From Salvia splendens (lineage: Eukaryota > Streptophyta > Magnoliopsida > Lamiales > Lamiaceae): 64,000 nucleotides of DNA. The stretch spans positions 13,129,901-13,193,900 of the forward strand of contig NC_056042.1 of assembly GCF_004379255.2 (NCBI RefSeq), given 5' to 3'. Position numbers and translations under genes: made by a program. Of this stretch, positions 1 through 10,938 are shown in pieces. How positions within the stretch are numbered: the first letter of the stretch is position 1; each line of letters begins with the position of its first letter. Below the pieces are notes generated by a model, which ran no database searches, was not told the origin of the DNA, and saw only the letters and a list, made by a program, of their open reading frames with translations.

Positions 1-2455
1 TATGACTAAGGTTACTATTAAATGTTCATGACCTATATATTCATCTAGTATGACACAACAGACTAGATTAATATTTTGGAATATAAAATAATATTTTTAT
101 GTCATGACTCTAATTTAATATTATTATGACCCTATGGACCCGTATTATTTTTTGACACATATCATTGGTTAGTATGACCCAAAGGCATACTTATAGTTTT
201 AAGTAAATTTTTTTGCATGCTTGGATTGTACAAGCGTTATTAATGTGGTTAAAATATGAGCAGAAATGCGGTTTTGTTTTTTAAATTTGTTACCAGACTC
301 CAAAAATATTCTTCAAACGTACTTATAATCAGTTTGTTTCATGTAAACATTTATATTCTTCTGTATGTGGCCTTCTGTTATTCAGTAGTTTTAGGTAATG
401 CTTTCTATTGTTGTATATTTTGACACTGAGTAAACTAACAATTATATGACTCACATACGCAATGTATTATGACCCAGTGTATGGAGTCATGTTAATAGCA
501 TCAGTATCGTTCAACAGACAAAATAGGGACGCACTCAAAGGTCATTGCAATGAATTTTTTTCTCAACTTATAGATGAAACAATATATAGTTTTGTTTGCC
601 ATCCACTAGCCGAGTATAACGGAATTAAAAATCAAGGGTCACACTATGCCTAAAGAAACGAACAAAATGATCCACTAATTTAAGCTACGCAATACACATT
701 TGGAGAGATCCATAGTTTGTTATCATGTTTTCTACGTTGATCTTTTTTTTCTTGTTCTCCTTTGCATAATGTTTATAAGCCGCCTCTTTATTCAGTAACG
801 CGCTGTGATTATTTCCTGCCAACATCAACACACGGTTGTATTTAGTGTGATAGCTCATTATGTCAAGACAACTTTTAACTCAAAACATATTCACGTACTC
901 ACATATTGGTCATTATTTGTTCAATATACATTGCTTTTCAAACTACTTCCACAGTTGAATGGTTTTCTTTAAAAGTAATGGTCATTAGATTTCATTAACA
1001 AAACTACGAATTAATCATTTCAAGTGTAGATTCATTGATTGTGTAATGTTTGGATTAATTTTCATAATGTCCAATGTCCAATTTAGACATAAGAAAGAAG
1101 TTAATATTGAGACATAATCATCATAACACAACAATTGTCTAATACACAACTCATAACAAATATAGCAAGATATTTATAGTATATAAATGTACACAGACAA
1201 ATATTCCAGCTTAGTGCTACTTTTAAAGAAATATTTTACAAACATTAAATACAATGACATTTATATTAACACATAGATGCCACCACATGTGTTCTAACAA
1301 AACAAAATTGTATTAGAGATATCATATCAAACATATCAAGTAAGTACTTGTTGAGAGGAGCACAGACCTTTACCAGGAATTGTTATATCTGCACCAGTCT
1401 CCTTAAGTGGTTCAGATTGCGGAGTTGTTTTGTTATGAGGTGCAATCACTGAAACATAAATACATCAGCGTATAACATTTAATCAAAAAATGCACGTAAA
1501 TATGCCTCTTATTCCAGAACTCTTTACCCATATATGGCATACCTATACATCAGTTTTTAAAGATCAGCGATACAATAATGTAACAAATATATAATTTTAA
1601 CCTGGATTTATGTCATGCATAGCATCACTTGCTTCAGTTGATGGTTTGGTTGAAGTTTGGACTTTTGCGTATAAAACAAAAGACCACAATTACATACCAG
1701 CTTCCAAAATCGAAAAAGAGGTCATACATCCAAAAACTAGAAGGTGAAATCTATTTACCCGTATGAGCTTTAGGGATCCGCGGTGGTTTGTTTGCAGTGT
1801 TTGTTCTCTGATACACTAGGTCAACAAAAAAAAAATGAAGTTAAAATTTTGATTGATTTTATGGGATGTAGGTCATGGGTTACAACATAGAACTAACCTT
1901 TTTTTTGTTATGAGTTGAAGATCCAGATGCTCTAGTATTCACCATTGTTGAATTTGATTGTTGGCTCCCTTTGTTCGTCGCCTTCAACAAACGGGATAGG
2001 TTTTACTGGGATGAACCGATTTTTATGGGTGGGCGATTTTATGTGAAGGACTCTATGAATCTGTAGTCGATATGATTAATTGTTGGAGTTTTGTAGATTT
2101 TTGGCGATTCAGATGCCCAGATTTTGTGGGTGATTTAGTGCCTAGGGTTTTTGTTTTTGAGTGAATATTTTGGGGAGAGAGATGAATTCAATGGAGCGGG
2201 AGCCGAAGAATCAGGTTGATGGCGTGTGGAGTAATGATCCTAGGAATTCTGCGATTAAAAACGAAACGACGATTTCATTACTTTTTCTGTACCCAAATTA
2301 CCCTTGTATGCCTCAAATTGACCTTATTATGACCCATAAAAATCGTTGACAAGCTCAAATCGTGGTCGTTCAGAACCAGATTGTACGGTCCAATATTGGT
2401 CTGTATTTTTATACTTAAGGGCTTCCTTTGGTAGATGAAGACCCTATATATATAT
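1..2455 (-). mobile_element. MULE A (right-hand part), Ulp1-gene-bearing family
   Basis: The left end lies outside the window. The right end reads ...GTAGATGAAGACCCTA running into a TA repeat and matches the right end of element C near 27,820 along its last ~150 bases. The first 400 bases match 25,930-26,200 of element C, with the recurring motif TATGACCC. Exons at 1,759-1,816 and 1,898-1,945 match the first two exons of element C. No transposase is visible in the part shown, so this is probably a non-autonomous relative of element B. Assignment to MULEs rests on homology with B and C. Confidence 0.6.
1759..1945 (-). pseudogene. 5' exons of Ulp1-family-like gene in element A
   Basis: ATG at 1,945-1,943 starts MVNTRASGSS, followed by a basic stretch and a good splice donor (exon 1,898-1,945). 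A second exon at about 1,759-1,816 encodes VYQRTNTANKPPRIPKAHT and also ends at a GT donor. Both exons have direct counterparts in element C (MVDTRASGSA, then VYQRTN), and B has a related start (MVDTRRSKLK). Proteins starting MVDTR with a disordered basic N-terminus are typical of plant transposon-borne Ulp1-type genes. Further downstream (towards position 1) I could not follow the gene or find the peptidase core, so this copy is probably defective. Confidence 0.5.
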
Positions 2456-2472
2456 ATAGGGTCTTCATCTAC
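2431..2472. repeat. 42-bp perfect palindrome at the A/B element junction
   Basis: The two 21-base halves starting GTAGATGAAG are exact reverse complements, centred on a TA repeat. The left half is the right terminus of element A; the right half reads as the left terminus of element B. The two related transposon ends therefore meet tail to tail over a short TA tract. Confidence 0.8.
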
Positions 2473-2799
2473 TATATATATAGAATTATATTCAATGTCG
2501 AACCAATTTTAATGACCGAACTAGAGAACAAATCATGTCCACCCATTTTGTTAATCTTATGGTCATAATTGATTCTCTAAAATATTATTAAATATTGTCT
2601 ACATTGAATATAATATTATAAAAATAACGTGTGGGATGATTTTGTAATTTTAACTTCGGCAGTTATTGTCATTTCCTTGATTTCAGACAAGTTAATTTGG
2701 AAATGCATTTCACACGATTTTAATGCCCTCTTCATTTGCAATTCAATCTTGAAATATATTCAGACATGTTAATATCATTATATGCCAAATATTCACACG

Positions 2800-3050
2800 A
2801 TTCCAATACACTCCTCTGCCTGAATATGATAATGATATTCACTCGCAATTGAATCTGCTAATTTTCAGATTCCAATATCTCTATATAAACTAATCCCAAT
2901 TCCATTCATTCGCAATCTTCATGTTAATATGATAATGATATTCTCACGATTCTAAGACACTCTTCATGTTCCATTGAATATGCTAATTTGCAGAGTTCAT
3001 TCTCTCAATATAAACTATTCTCAATTCCATTCATTCGCAATCTTCAGCTA
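2800..3050 (+). repeat. ~125-bp tandem duplication upstream of the MULE transposase
   Basis: The block ending TCCATTCATTCGCAATCTTC occurs at about 2,901 and again at 3,026, so the period is 125 bases. Each copy contains a TATATAAAC/AATATAAAC box and a TGAATNTGCTAATTT block. The duplication therefore copies the presumed core promoter. Confidence 0.7.
3007..3014 (+). promoter_or_regulatory. Candidate TATA box of the MULE transposase gene
   Basis: AATATAAACT lies about 75 bases before the ATG at 3,084. A duplicate TATATAAAC lies at 2,881-2,889, 125 bases upstream, as part of the tandem repeat. Plausible by position only. Confidence 0.4.
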
Positions 3051-3083
3051 TCATATCTCTACTTCTTCGTCTTATTTGGTTGT

Positions 3084-5898
3084 ATGGATTCGTCAAACAT
3101 CTTTACGCCTATAATGGACTTTACTAGTACATCAATGGACGACTCGAGCAATCCTTCTCACACAACTGAATTTTCTCCCGAAGCACGAAAAATACAAGGA
3201 ACTACTTCTACAGAAAATATTAACGACAATCATGGGTCAATATTCGATGAGTTACAATCTCCAGTTATCGGCTCACTTTTTGATTCTGACTCCGAATCCG
3301 AGGATGAAGAACTAGAGCCAGGTAGAAGGAATACTTGTTCTGTTTATCGCAGTTAATATTGGGCATATAAAATATATTGATGTTTACTTTTGTTCGTTGT
3401 AGTGAAATATATTTCGTATTGGATGAAATAAACTTTAGAATGAATGAACTCTTTTTTTAATCTCAGTGTCATACATCCCTGAATGTCCTTCCCAAATGAA
3501 GCCACATATTGGACAGGTTTTTCATACCTTGGATGATGCTACAGTCTTCTATAATAAATATGCACGGCAGGTAGGGTTTGACATCCGTAAACATGGATCT
3601 AAAAGGGTTGGAGATCTGGTTACATGGCTATACGTTGTGTGTAGTAGAGAAGGTGAGAAGCGAGTGAATTATAAACAGCCCGAGACTAAACGTAGACGTT
3701 CATCTAGAAAGTGTCTTTGTAAGGCTAAAGTTGCTTTTAAGTTTTGCAAGGGTACTGGTTATGTTGTTAAACAGTTTGAAGAGCGACATAATCACGATAT
3801 GGTTCAATTACGTCACAAGCGATTTATGAGGCTCAATCGCAATATCAACCCAGTGCATCAGAAATTCATAGCAGATTGCGCAAGTGCAAATATCGGTCCC
3901 ACATTGACTTTTAGTCTGCTTAGCGAGGTCTTAGGTGGTTTGGATTACGTCAGATGCACCATTGTCGAGGTTCGCAACTATAGGCGTGATCTTAGAGCAT
4001 ATGTGGATGGTGCTGATGCGCAAATGGTATTGAATGATATGAAGCGGAAGAAGGAGATATGTTCGTCGTTCACCAATAACTTTGAGGTAAACTCTAAGGG
4101 CAGGCTTACACGTCTTTTCTGGTGTGATCCTATTGCCAAGCACAATTACCAATTTGTATAGTGACATTGTCTCTTTCGACACAACCTACTCAACAAATAG
4201 GTACGACCAATAAGTAGTCACTGTTTTAGATTGCTCCATTTTGTTTGATTAGTTATGTTTATTTATGTTTGAATGATGAATTATTAATAGTTCCAGGTGA
4301 TATAACATAATTACGGGATGAACTATTTTTTCCACTATGATATGTGTTCCTTTTTGATGGAATGTAGGTATTGTAAGATTTTTGCACCATTCACGGGCAA
4401 AGACAATCATGGCAGACCCGTTACATTTGGTGCAGGATTGTTATCGAAAGAGAATGCTCCTTCTTTCGAATGGTTGTTCTAAAAGTTTGTTAAATGCATG
4501 GGCGCTGCTCCCAAATTGATCATTACTGATCAGGATTTGGGAATGAAGGTGGTTGTTGATAGTGTGCTAGTTGATACAAGACATCGATGGTGCATGTGGC
4601 ACATCATGTTTAAGGTCGCTGAAAAATTACCCAAGAATCAGCTCCACAATGAGGATTTAAAGAAGGAGTTAAATAAATGTGTGTGGTCGGAGTTGATAGA
4701 TCCTGAAGAATTCGAAGAAACATGGCACGAAATTATGGAAAAATATGGCCTTACAAACAACGAGTGGTTTTCGACAATGTTTGCCAATCATTAATTCTGG
4801 GTATGTCTACAACATACTATTGTTTCTATTTAATACTGTGCTGTACAAATTTTGCTTAGTTATGACCTAATTTAATGTAATTATGAATCTATCTGCATAT
4901 GCGACTATATACAGGTTCCAGCCTACTTCAGGGATTTTCCAATGAGTTCATTGATTAAGACCACCTCTGTATCCGAGTCTCAGAACAGTTTCTTCAAGAG
5001 GTACACTAAGTCTCGATGTAATCTAGTCGAGTTTCTTATGCATTACAACAATGCGTTGGATGCCCAAAGGAGCAATAGCAACAGGTTTGAATATCATGAC
5101 TCCAACACTACCCCAATGTTGAAAACAAATTATGCACTTGAGAGGCATGCGTCAACAATCTACAATGACGGTGGATTTAAGGCAATTCAGGAAGAGATTG
5201 AGGAAGCAATTGATTGTTGCACCATGGTAAAGACTTCAATCGAGGATGACACTGAAATATATGTGATCAATGACAAGTTCTCTAAGGAATGGTCCGTGTC
5301 TTATTCTGTCTCTGGAGATTCATACTTATGTGGGTGTAAACTATTTCAAAGACTTGGACTCGTATGCAGCCATATTTTTTGGGTCTTACGAAACAAAAAA
5401 ATGAAGCTGGTTCCTGATCACTTACATGGGGGACGTTGGTTGAAGTCTAATTTTGTCAAGCCTGTTCATTGTGGTTTTGTTGACGATATTGAAAAAGCTC
5501 TCATTATCGATTTGGCAACACAAGAATGGAGGGATATGCATGGTGATTATTTTGAGGTTGCACAGACTATTAAGGGAAAAGTTGACCAAATTCGTGCATT
5601 CAGACAAATTATTGCTGAAGGGAAGAAAATGATATTCGGTGAAGGGATTGTATTGTCTATTAGTGATAAGAGGCAAATGATTGAGAATTTCTATGGGTCT
5701 CAAGCCCCTAGCGAAATAGATGTCCATCCTCCCGGCGTTGTCAAAACCAAGGGTTCAGGAAGACGGCCTCTTACTCGCCTTGAGCAAGCTATGAAGATGA
5801 AGGCAAAACCTGGTCGTGAATGTGCCGAATGCGGCGAGGTTGGTAATCATGATGCAAGAAATTGCAAAAAGATTAAGGAGAAACAGAAGAAAAAGTAA
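3084..5898 (+). pseudogene. FAR1/FRS-like MULE transposase (disabled)
   Basis: Four exons: 3,084-3,321, 3,467-4,200, 4,368-4,800 and 4,915-5,898, all with GT-AG borders. Order of domains: acidic N-terminus; FAR1 DNA-binding domain (FYNKYARQVGFDIRKHG, then Cys/His pattern ending RHNHDM); MULE DDE domain with Asp in SFDTTYSTNR, Asp in IITDQD and Glu in SVSESQNSFFKRY; SWIM zinc finger (CGCKLFQRLGLVCSHIFW, near 5,330-5,380); CCHC-like C-terminal knuckle (CAECGEVGNHDARNCK). It would cut and join element ends in the nucleus. Breaks: a frameshift near 4,159 just before the first Asp, TAA at 4,480-4,482 (WLF then stop) and TAA at 4,792-4,794. The start is chosen because it follows the TATA box and gives an in-phase splice to exon 2. 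Family assignment is firm; the gene is dead as read. Confidence 0.88.
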
Positions 5899-6367
5899 TA
5901 CTATATATCTTTCGTCACGATGTTTTGATGTATTTTCTCAGTTTTATAACTTTTTTATATTTTTATTAGATTAATATATTTTCTGTTGCGATGAATATAG
6001 TTTCATAACAAATGAAGTAATTACGCTATTCAAACTATGTTTTGGATGGATAAACTAATATTCTGGGTTGATGAATGAACAATTTTTAATATAGTGTGAT
6101 ATCTATATATTATCAACTATGTTTTACTGAACTCATAAAATATTTTTTCATATTGTAGTCAACGTAATTCATAGTAAACCCATGTTTCCGCAGCCCTCAG
6201 TATAAAAATTCCATAATATATTATTTAAGCTAATAAAATTGACTAATAACTGAAACGGTCTCAATATATCAGTTTTGGTTACATTAATCATAAAATACAG
6301 GAAGATTTAGACTATTCGGTTTACAGTTTACGCGGGAAAAATTGTTCCGCTTTCAAATAACAAAACA
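5899..6367. other. Spacer between converging transposase and Ulp1-like genes
   Basis: AT-rich DNA with no supported coding sequence. It must hold the 3' ends of both convergent genes of element B. No clear terminator or repeat was seen. Confidence 0.5.
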
Positions 6368-8026
6368 TCACTTCTTCTTAAGGTAACATGCTATCATCTT
6401 TTCAACATCAATGTCCTTGTTTTTGCTTTCCTCTACGTAGTATCTCGTTGTGATGCGCTTGTTGTTGAGGCATTCATGACTGATTATTGCATTCAGCAAA
6501 GTTGAACAGTATTTGGCCCTCAAGCTCTGCAGTAATCCTTTGCTAGTTTTTTTAAGCCCACTATTCCAATATTCAACGCGCTCACCCTTGTAAGTTTCCA
6601 TGAGTCTCATCAGAAAGACACCACAATATTCACCATTCGTTGTTGTCCTCCATGGCATTGCCATCCTCTCTATTCTTGCAGAGGAAATGGTTTTGCATTG
6701 TTGTACAAGGCCAAACTGTGTCAAATAATGACAGAAAAACAACCTCTGCAGACACAGTAAATCTGAGTTCAGATATATATTATTTTGTTATGTAGGAAGA
6801 ACATTCACTTTAGAAGCAAAGAACACTGACCAGTGTCTCTGGAATGTCTCCGTAGTTCTTTGTAATATCGTTGTCGTCCCCATTTTTTGAATTGTCTATA
6901 ACAGTGACAGCTCTTCTTTGAAAGCAAAAACATACAGCATAGTAGTGTTCATTTGCACATACCGGGAAGAAGACCTATTCAATGAAACATTATGAAGCAT
7001 GAAATGACATAGTAAATATTGAGAAGAAAACCTATTCAAAACTTAGACATGCCAGAAGTTTCATTATCCATGTATTTTACCGTCTGCACGTCTACCCAAT
7101 TGTAATTTGAAATTCCCTTCACTTCGGCTTCTAAGTAGTTACAAAACTTAGCACATATGGTGTTGGTGTCCACATTTTGAGGCCTTGTCACAATGGTGTA
7201 CAACTGTACATTAACAAAGTTAGGCACCACACTGCACGTAGAATTCATGTATATTAACCATTTGTACTTACACACGGGTACGTTGTGAAGAATAGTTGTC
7301 TTGAAGAGTATGGTTGTCGCCCCTCTTCCATGTTATTCAGGTAGGAAGCCCATGAATCGATAACTCCAACCACTACTAACTTCCGAGGCATTAACGAACA
7401 TAATTCCAGTTTTGTAACTTTGACAACATCGTCATCGTAAACGAGCATATCCCTGCGCATTTTTAAACACGTGTTGTAGTGGCTTCTTCATATCTAATAA
7501 ACCAGCACAGTAGTATTCAAAAGTTTAGTTTGTGTTGTAATTTATTCATTATATATTGTTCACCCTATAATCACTTTACTTCAAATTATAACAAAATAAG
7601 AAATCATACTCGTTTGTTTTATTGGTAGTAAGAATCCAATAATACGCTTCACTCTCCTCTTGAGATAGCTTATTTGTGAGCTTGACTAGTCGTACGGCGT
7701 ATGGAGATCGTAACGCGTTGGAAACTTTCCTCTGCGTTCTCTTACGTACATCCATCTTGTCCATCACATTTTTGCTCTACATTTCGTAGTAATAAAAGCA
7801 CGTCAAGATAGTGTAACATTCGTTTCAAAATAATGACATTTCTAACCTGCCTTTGTAAATCCTTACCTTGTTTTTGTCATAAACTACTAGCGTTGTTGTT
7901 GGCACTGGAGTTGCTGAGACAGACACGCCATCATTTGATTTGGCATTCAAACCCTCATTCGCGAAATCATCATCGACATCTATTTCTTGAAACGCATCCA
8001 ATACAGACTGTATTTCCGCCTCCACA
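6368..8026 (-). pseudogene. Ulp1/C48 cysteine peptidase domain of MULE B gene (3' exons)
   Basis: Last exons of the long minus-strand gene. Exon 7,867-8,026 encodes a linker (EAEIQSVLDAFQEIDVDDD). Exon about 7,582-7,778 contains RSPYAVRLVKL, typical of the segment before the core. Exon about 7,270-7,484 carries VIDSWASYLN. Then come the catalytic parts: His in NEHYYAVCF (codon 6,945-6,947), Asp in VIDNS (6,894-6,896) and Cys in NGEYCGVFLMRLMETY (6,623-6,625). All three residues of the C48 triad are thus present. Ulp1-type enzymes remove SUMO or similar tags; transposon-borne copies have no established substrate. The protein ends KMIACYLKKK at 6,368. Splicing of the small exons is by eye. At least one stop further upstream (10,450) suggests the whole gene is inactive. 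Confidence 0.7.
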
Positions 8027-9123
8027 CTAAAATTCTATTCAGCAACGTATATGTAAACGTATTGTTTCAGCTATTATCAATAAACAAAAAGTCATACTTT
8101 TAATTAGTTTTTGTACCTACACTCCAACATCACTTGGCTGCTTATCTTGATGTAGCCTGGAATTGCTAGTTGCGTTTTGTACATAATGGGCAGCGGTTGT
8201 CGTCGTAAGAACACCCTGACAGTTGTAGAGTAAGATTTCAGTGTTTGGCTGAAATACTTCAGACAATCCAAATATTATTTCATATTATAGAGTATTTGGT
8301 TCATCATATATGATCATCCATATATGACTAATGAAGAATTGGTTCACATAAATTAATACATGTACCCCATTGTCCTTTGGCTCATTTTCTTGCTGTAGTA
8401 TGTCAACGGAAGTTGTGTTTTAGTCGATATGGATACCGGTTGGTGTCATATGCACATCCTATCAATTGTATTCACCGAATTCAGTAAATGGCTAAATGCC
8501 TTCTTCCCTAAACCAACTTTGTTACATATTATGAATTATTTGGTTCACCAAATTTACTCTATCATTAACTAATCAACAATAGGTTAACTGTAGTTCAGTG
8601 CGATCGAACTATGTTTCAGACTATAGAACAAATTAGTTTCCCGAATGCGATTACAATAGTGCGAGAAAAGAAGTTCATTCATTTAACATTTACGTTCAAC
8701 ATCAGGACAGATTATTTCAAACAATGTAATAAGTCCAAAACAATTTTGCAAGAGATTTATTTACCTTATCCAGAACGCATGTTTGACAGTTTTGTTTTGA
8801 AGAACGAGACTCATTTGGGAAGCAGTGTTTTAAATTAACGCAACTTGGTGGTGTAGTACGATCCTGCCAATTGTTATAGAGCAGAAAAACTAAAGATATC
8901 CCCAATCAATCACACCACATGAAAAGTAAGTATATCAGGTGCTAGGGAGTTGAAACATTATACAAAATACATATTAATTTGGTTCGCATACAGTTCAGCA
9001 GGGGCTATATTTAATTAATTACATACCAAGGTTAGATGTCTACGAATTACATTCCCGTTAACAATTACCAAAAAAATAAAGTTAACATCACCAAAACACA
9101 TGAAAAGTCAGTCTTCAACCTAC
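8027..9123 (-). other. Intron-rich linker region of the Ulp1-like gene
   Basis: Mostly AT-rich intron. Short exon-like pieces on the minus strand near 8,115-8,190 (ending QDKQPSDVG) and 8,370-8,400 (QQENEPKDNG) look like repeats of a low-complexity linker. No independent gene was recognised. Confidence 0.35.
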
Positions 9124-9702
9124 CTGTTTACCACCAACGTCAAAACCAAGATCAAATGATGCTCCATCAGTAGCCCGTCTATTCCTTGCCTCAGCCACGC
9201 GCATCACCTTCTCCAAGACAGCAAGAAAGTCAGGATTGACAATTTCTTCTTCCTCCATAGCTTGCGTCATCTTCTCTACTTGATTCGGATCATCTTCTAG
9301 GTCCATCTTGAGCACGCCAATCATCTTCAATGAAGCCTTTGCTGCAATTTTGGAGCACTGGTCATCCTTTACATCAATAGAGACCTCTTCCATCATTCTC
9401 ATCAGTTCGGCAATGTCATCTGCAGTCTTGTCCATTGTATCCATAAAAGCACGCCTACGTTTTTCACGTGCACTACCAATATTGTCTCTGGACTTCACCC
9501 CGTTGCAAACTTTATTAACCTGTTCACTTGACCCCCAGTTCTTCACATCAAGGATTGGCTCCTTGTGACCTCTACCAAACTGCCCTGGGCTGAGCTCCAT
9601 CTTCTGCCGTTCATTCAGAAGTTGTGACGTCCAGCCCCTAATCGTTGGAAATGCACGTGGAACGAGATGTGTCCTCAAAACGATCCTATCCACATAGCAA
9701 GG
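9124..9702 (-). pseudogene. Ulp1-like gene of MULE B, central exon (helical segment)
   Basis: Open from the acceptor at 9,702 to the donor after CAG at 9,124. It begins with YVDRIVLRTHLVPRAFPTIRGWTS, a block often seen after the N-terminal domain in plant Ulp1-type transposon proteins. A long charged helical stretch follows (KTADDIAELMRMMEEVSIDVKDD and EKMTQAMEEEEIVNPD). No catalytic residue lies here. It joins upstream to exon 9,797-10,570 and downstream to the peptidase exons. Function of this segment is unknown; a spacer or partner-binding coiled region is an inference. Confidence 0.6.
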
Positions 9703-9796
9703 CTACAACAACAAACTTTTGGTCAGAATATTTCACTATGAGGTACTTAATACGTCATACATTCGAATAATTTAATCAATATGAATAGATATTCAA

Positions 9797-10820
9797 CCTA
9801 CCACAAGAAAAGAAATCGGGCCAGTGAATGCCTTGTTCTTATCAGTAGCCCAAGTCTTATGAGCTGCTACAGCCATGTCCAAGACATACCCACACCAGTT
9901 GTACTCCTGCACATTCCATATATCATCAATGCAATCCATGATTTGCGAGCGACAATAACCATCTGCGGCGGGGTTGACTAAGATAGAATCAAAAAGGAAG
10001 ATAAAGTTCTTCCTGAAAAACTCCCCTCCAGCTGTATCACCTAGCATATTTTCAATTAGAATCTTTGGACCCAGGTTTTTCCGTGTCCTTTTCACAGCAG
10101 CAGCAAGCTCATCAATGAAGTTCCCTTTCTTTTGATGGCCATTAGTCCTGATCCTATTTGGACCTTTAGGCAACCCAAATGTCGCATGCACGTCTTTATG
10201 ACAGAGATGGAGTATGCCACGTTGATACTTCACCCCGCAACTGTCTTGATCAAAGGCATCAATTATTTCATACGCGAGTTTATGTGGAATTGATGTCACC
10301 TTGTAGTGTACTAGGTGGCTGAACCCCATTTCTTCTACGGCTGCCATCTGCTCATCGTTTAGCAACTCCATCATTCTGACGAACTGTCTGGTGCCTCTCT
10401 TTAAGCATAGACTCTCGACTTCATCATCAGAATTCGCTGATTTGCTGCACTATCCAGTTGACTGCTTCGCAGCTTCCTTTCTCTGTTTCTTCCCTTTTCC
10501 TCCAGCTTTTGTGGAGTCTTTATCACCTTCCCCAACAAACTCTTCATCCATTGCTCCGTTTCTCTTTATCCTAAAATAAGGATTTATTGTTAGACTGGAT
10601 AATCAAACAGAATGTACTACGATTACAATTTAATAAAACACACCTTTGGCATTATCGGCTCCTGAAGTAGTATCATTGTTGCCACTGACGTTGTTGGCTT
10701 CTGAAGTAGAAACATTGTTCCCGTCATTGTTTTTACTGCCCTTGCCTTTCTGTACTCTGTCGTTGTTCTGTTTTGACCTTCTTTCTTTATTAGCTCGTTC
10801 TCCATAAACTTTTGAAGCTC
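9797..10820 (-). pseudogene. Ulp1-like gene of MULE B, N-terminal conserved domain
   Basis: Exons 10,644-10,820 (polar, GNNDTTSGADN) and about 9,797-10,570. The larger exon has a lysine-rich start (GGKGKKQRKEAAKQSTG), then the conserved block LNDEQMAAVEEMGFSHLVHYKV, GILHLCHKDVHATFGLPKG, GEFFRKNFIFLFDSILVNP and WNVQEYNWCGYVLDMAV. This resembles the N-terminal domain usual in plant Ulp1-protease-family transposon proteins. An in-frame TAG at 10,450-10,452 lies in the linker before the conserved block. The gypsy element begins only about 120 bases upstream (10,939), within the preceding intron, so exons are not cut but separated by 12 kb. Confidence 0.65.
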
Positions 10821-10938
10821 CTAAAAGTATCAGATAATAAACAATAATGTATAACCACTTTATTCCCAAACTGCATACATGCATTTTATGAGATACTTCA
10901 GCTTATTAAATAATTAATTCATCATCATATACAATATG

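Noticed and set aside
462..653. 63-codon plus-strand frame starting MYYDPVYGVML
   Set aside because: Lies in non-coding DNA of MULE A, homologous to non-coding DNA near 26,300; no domain.
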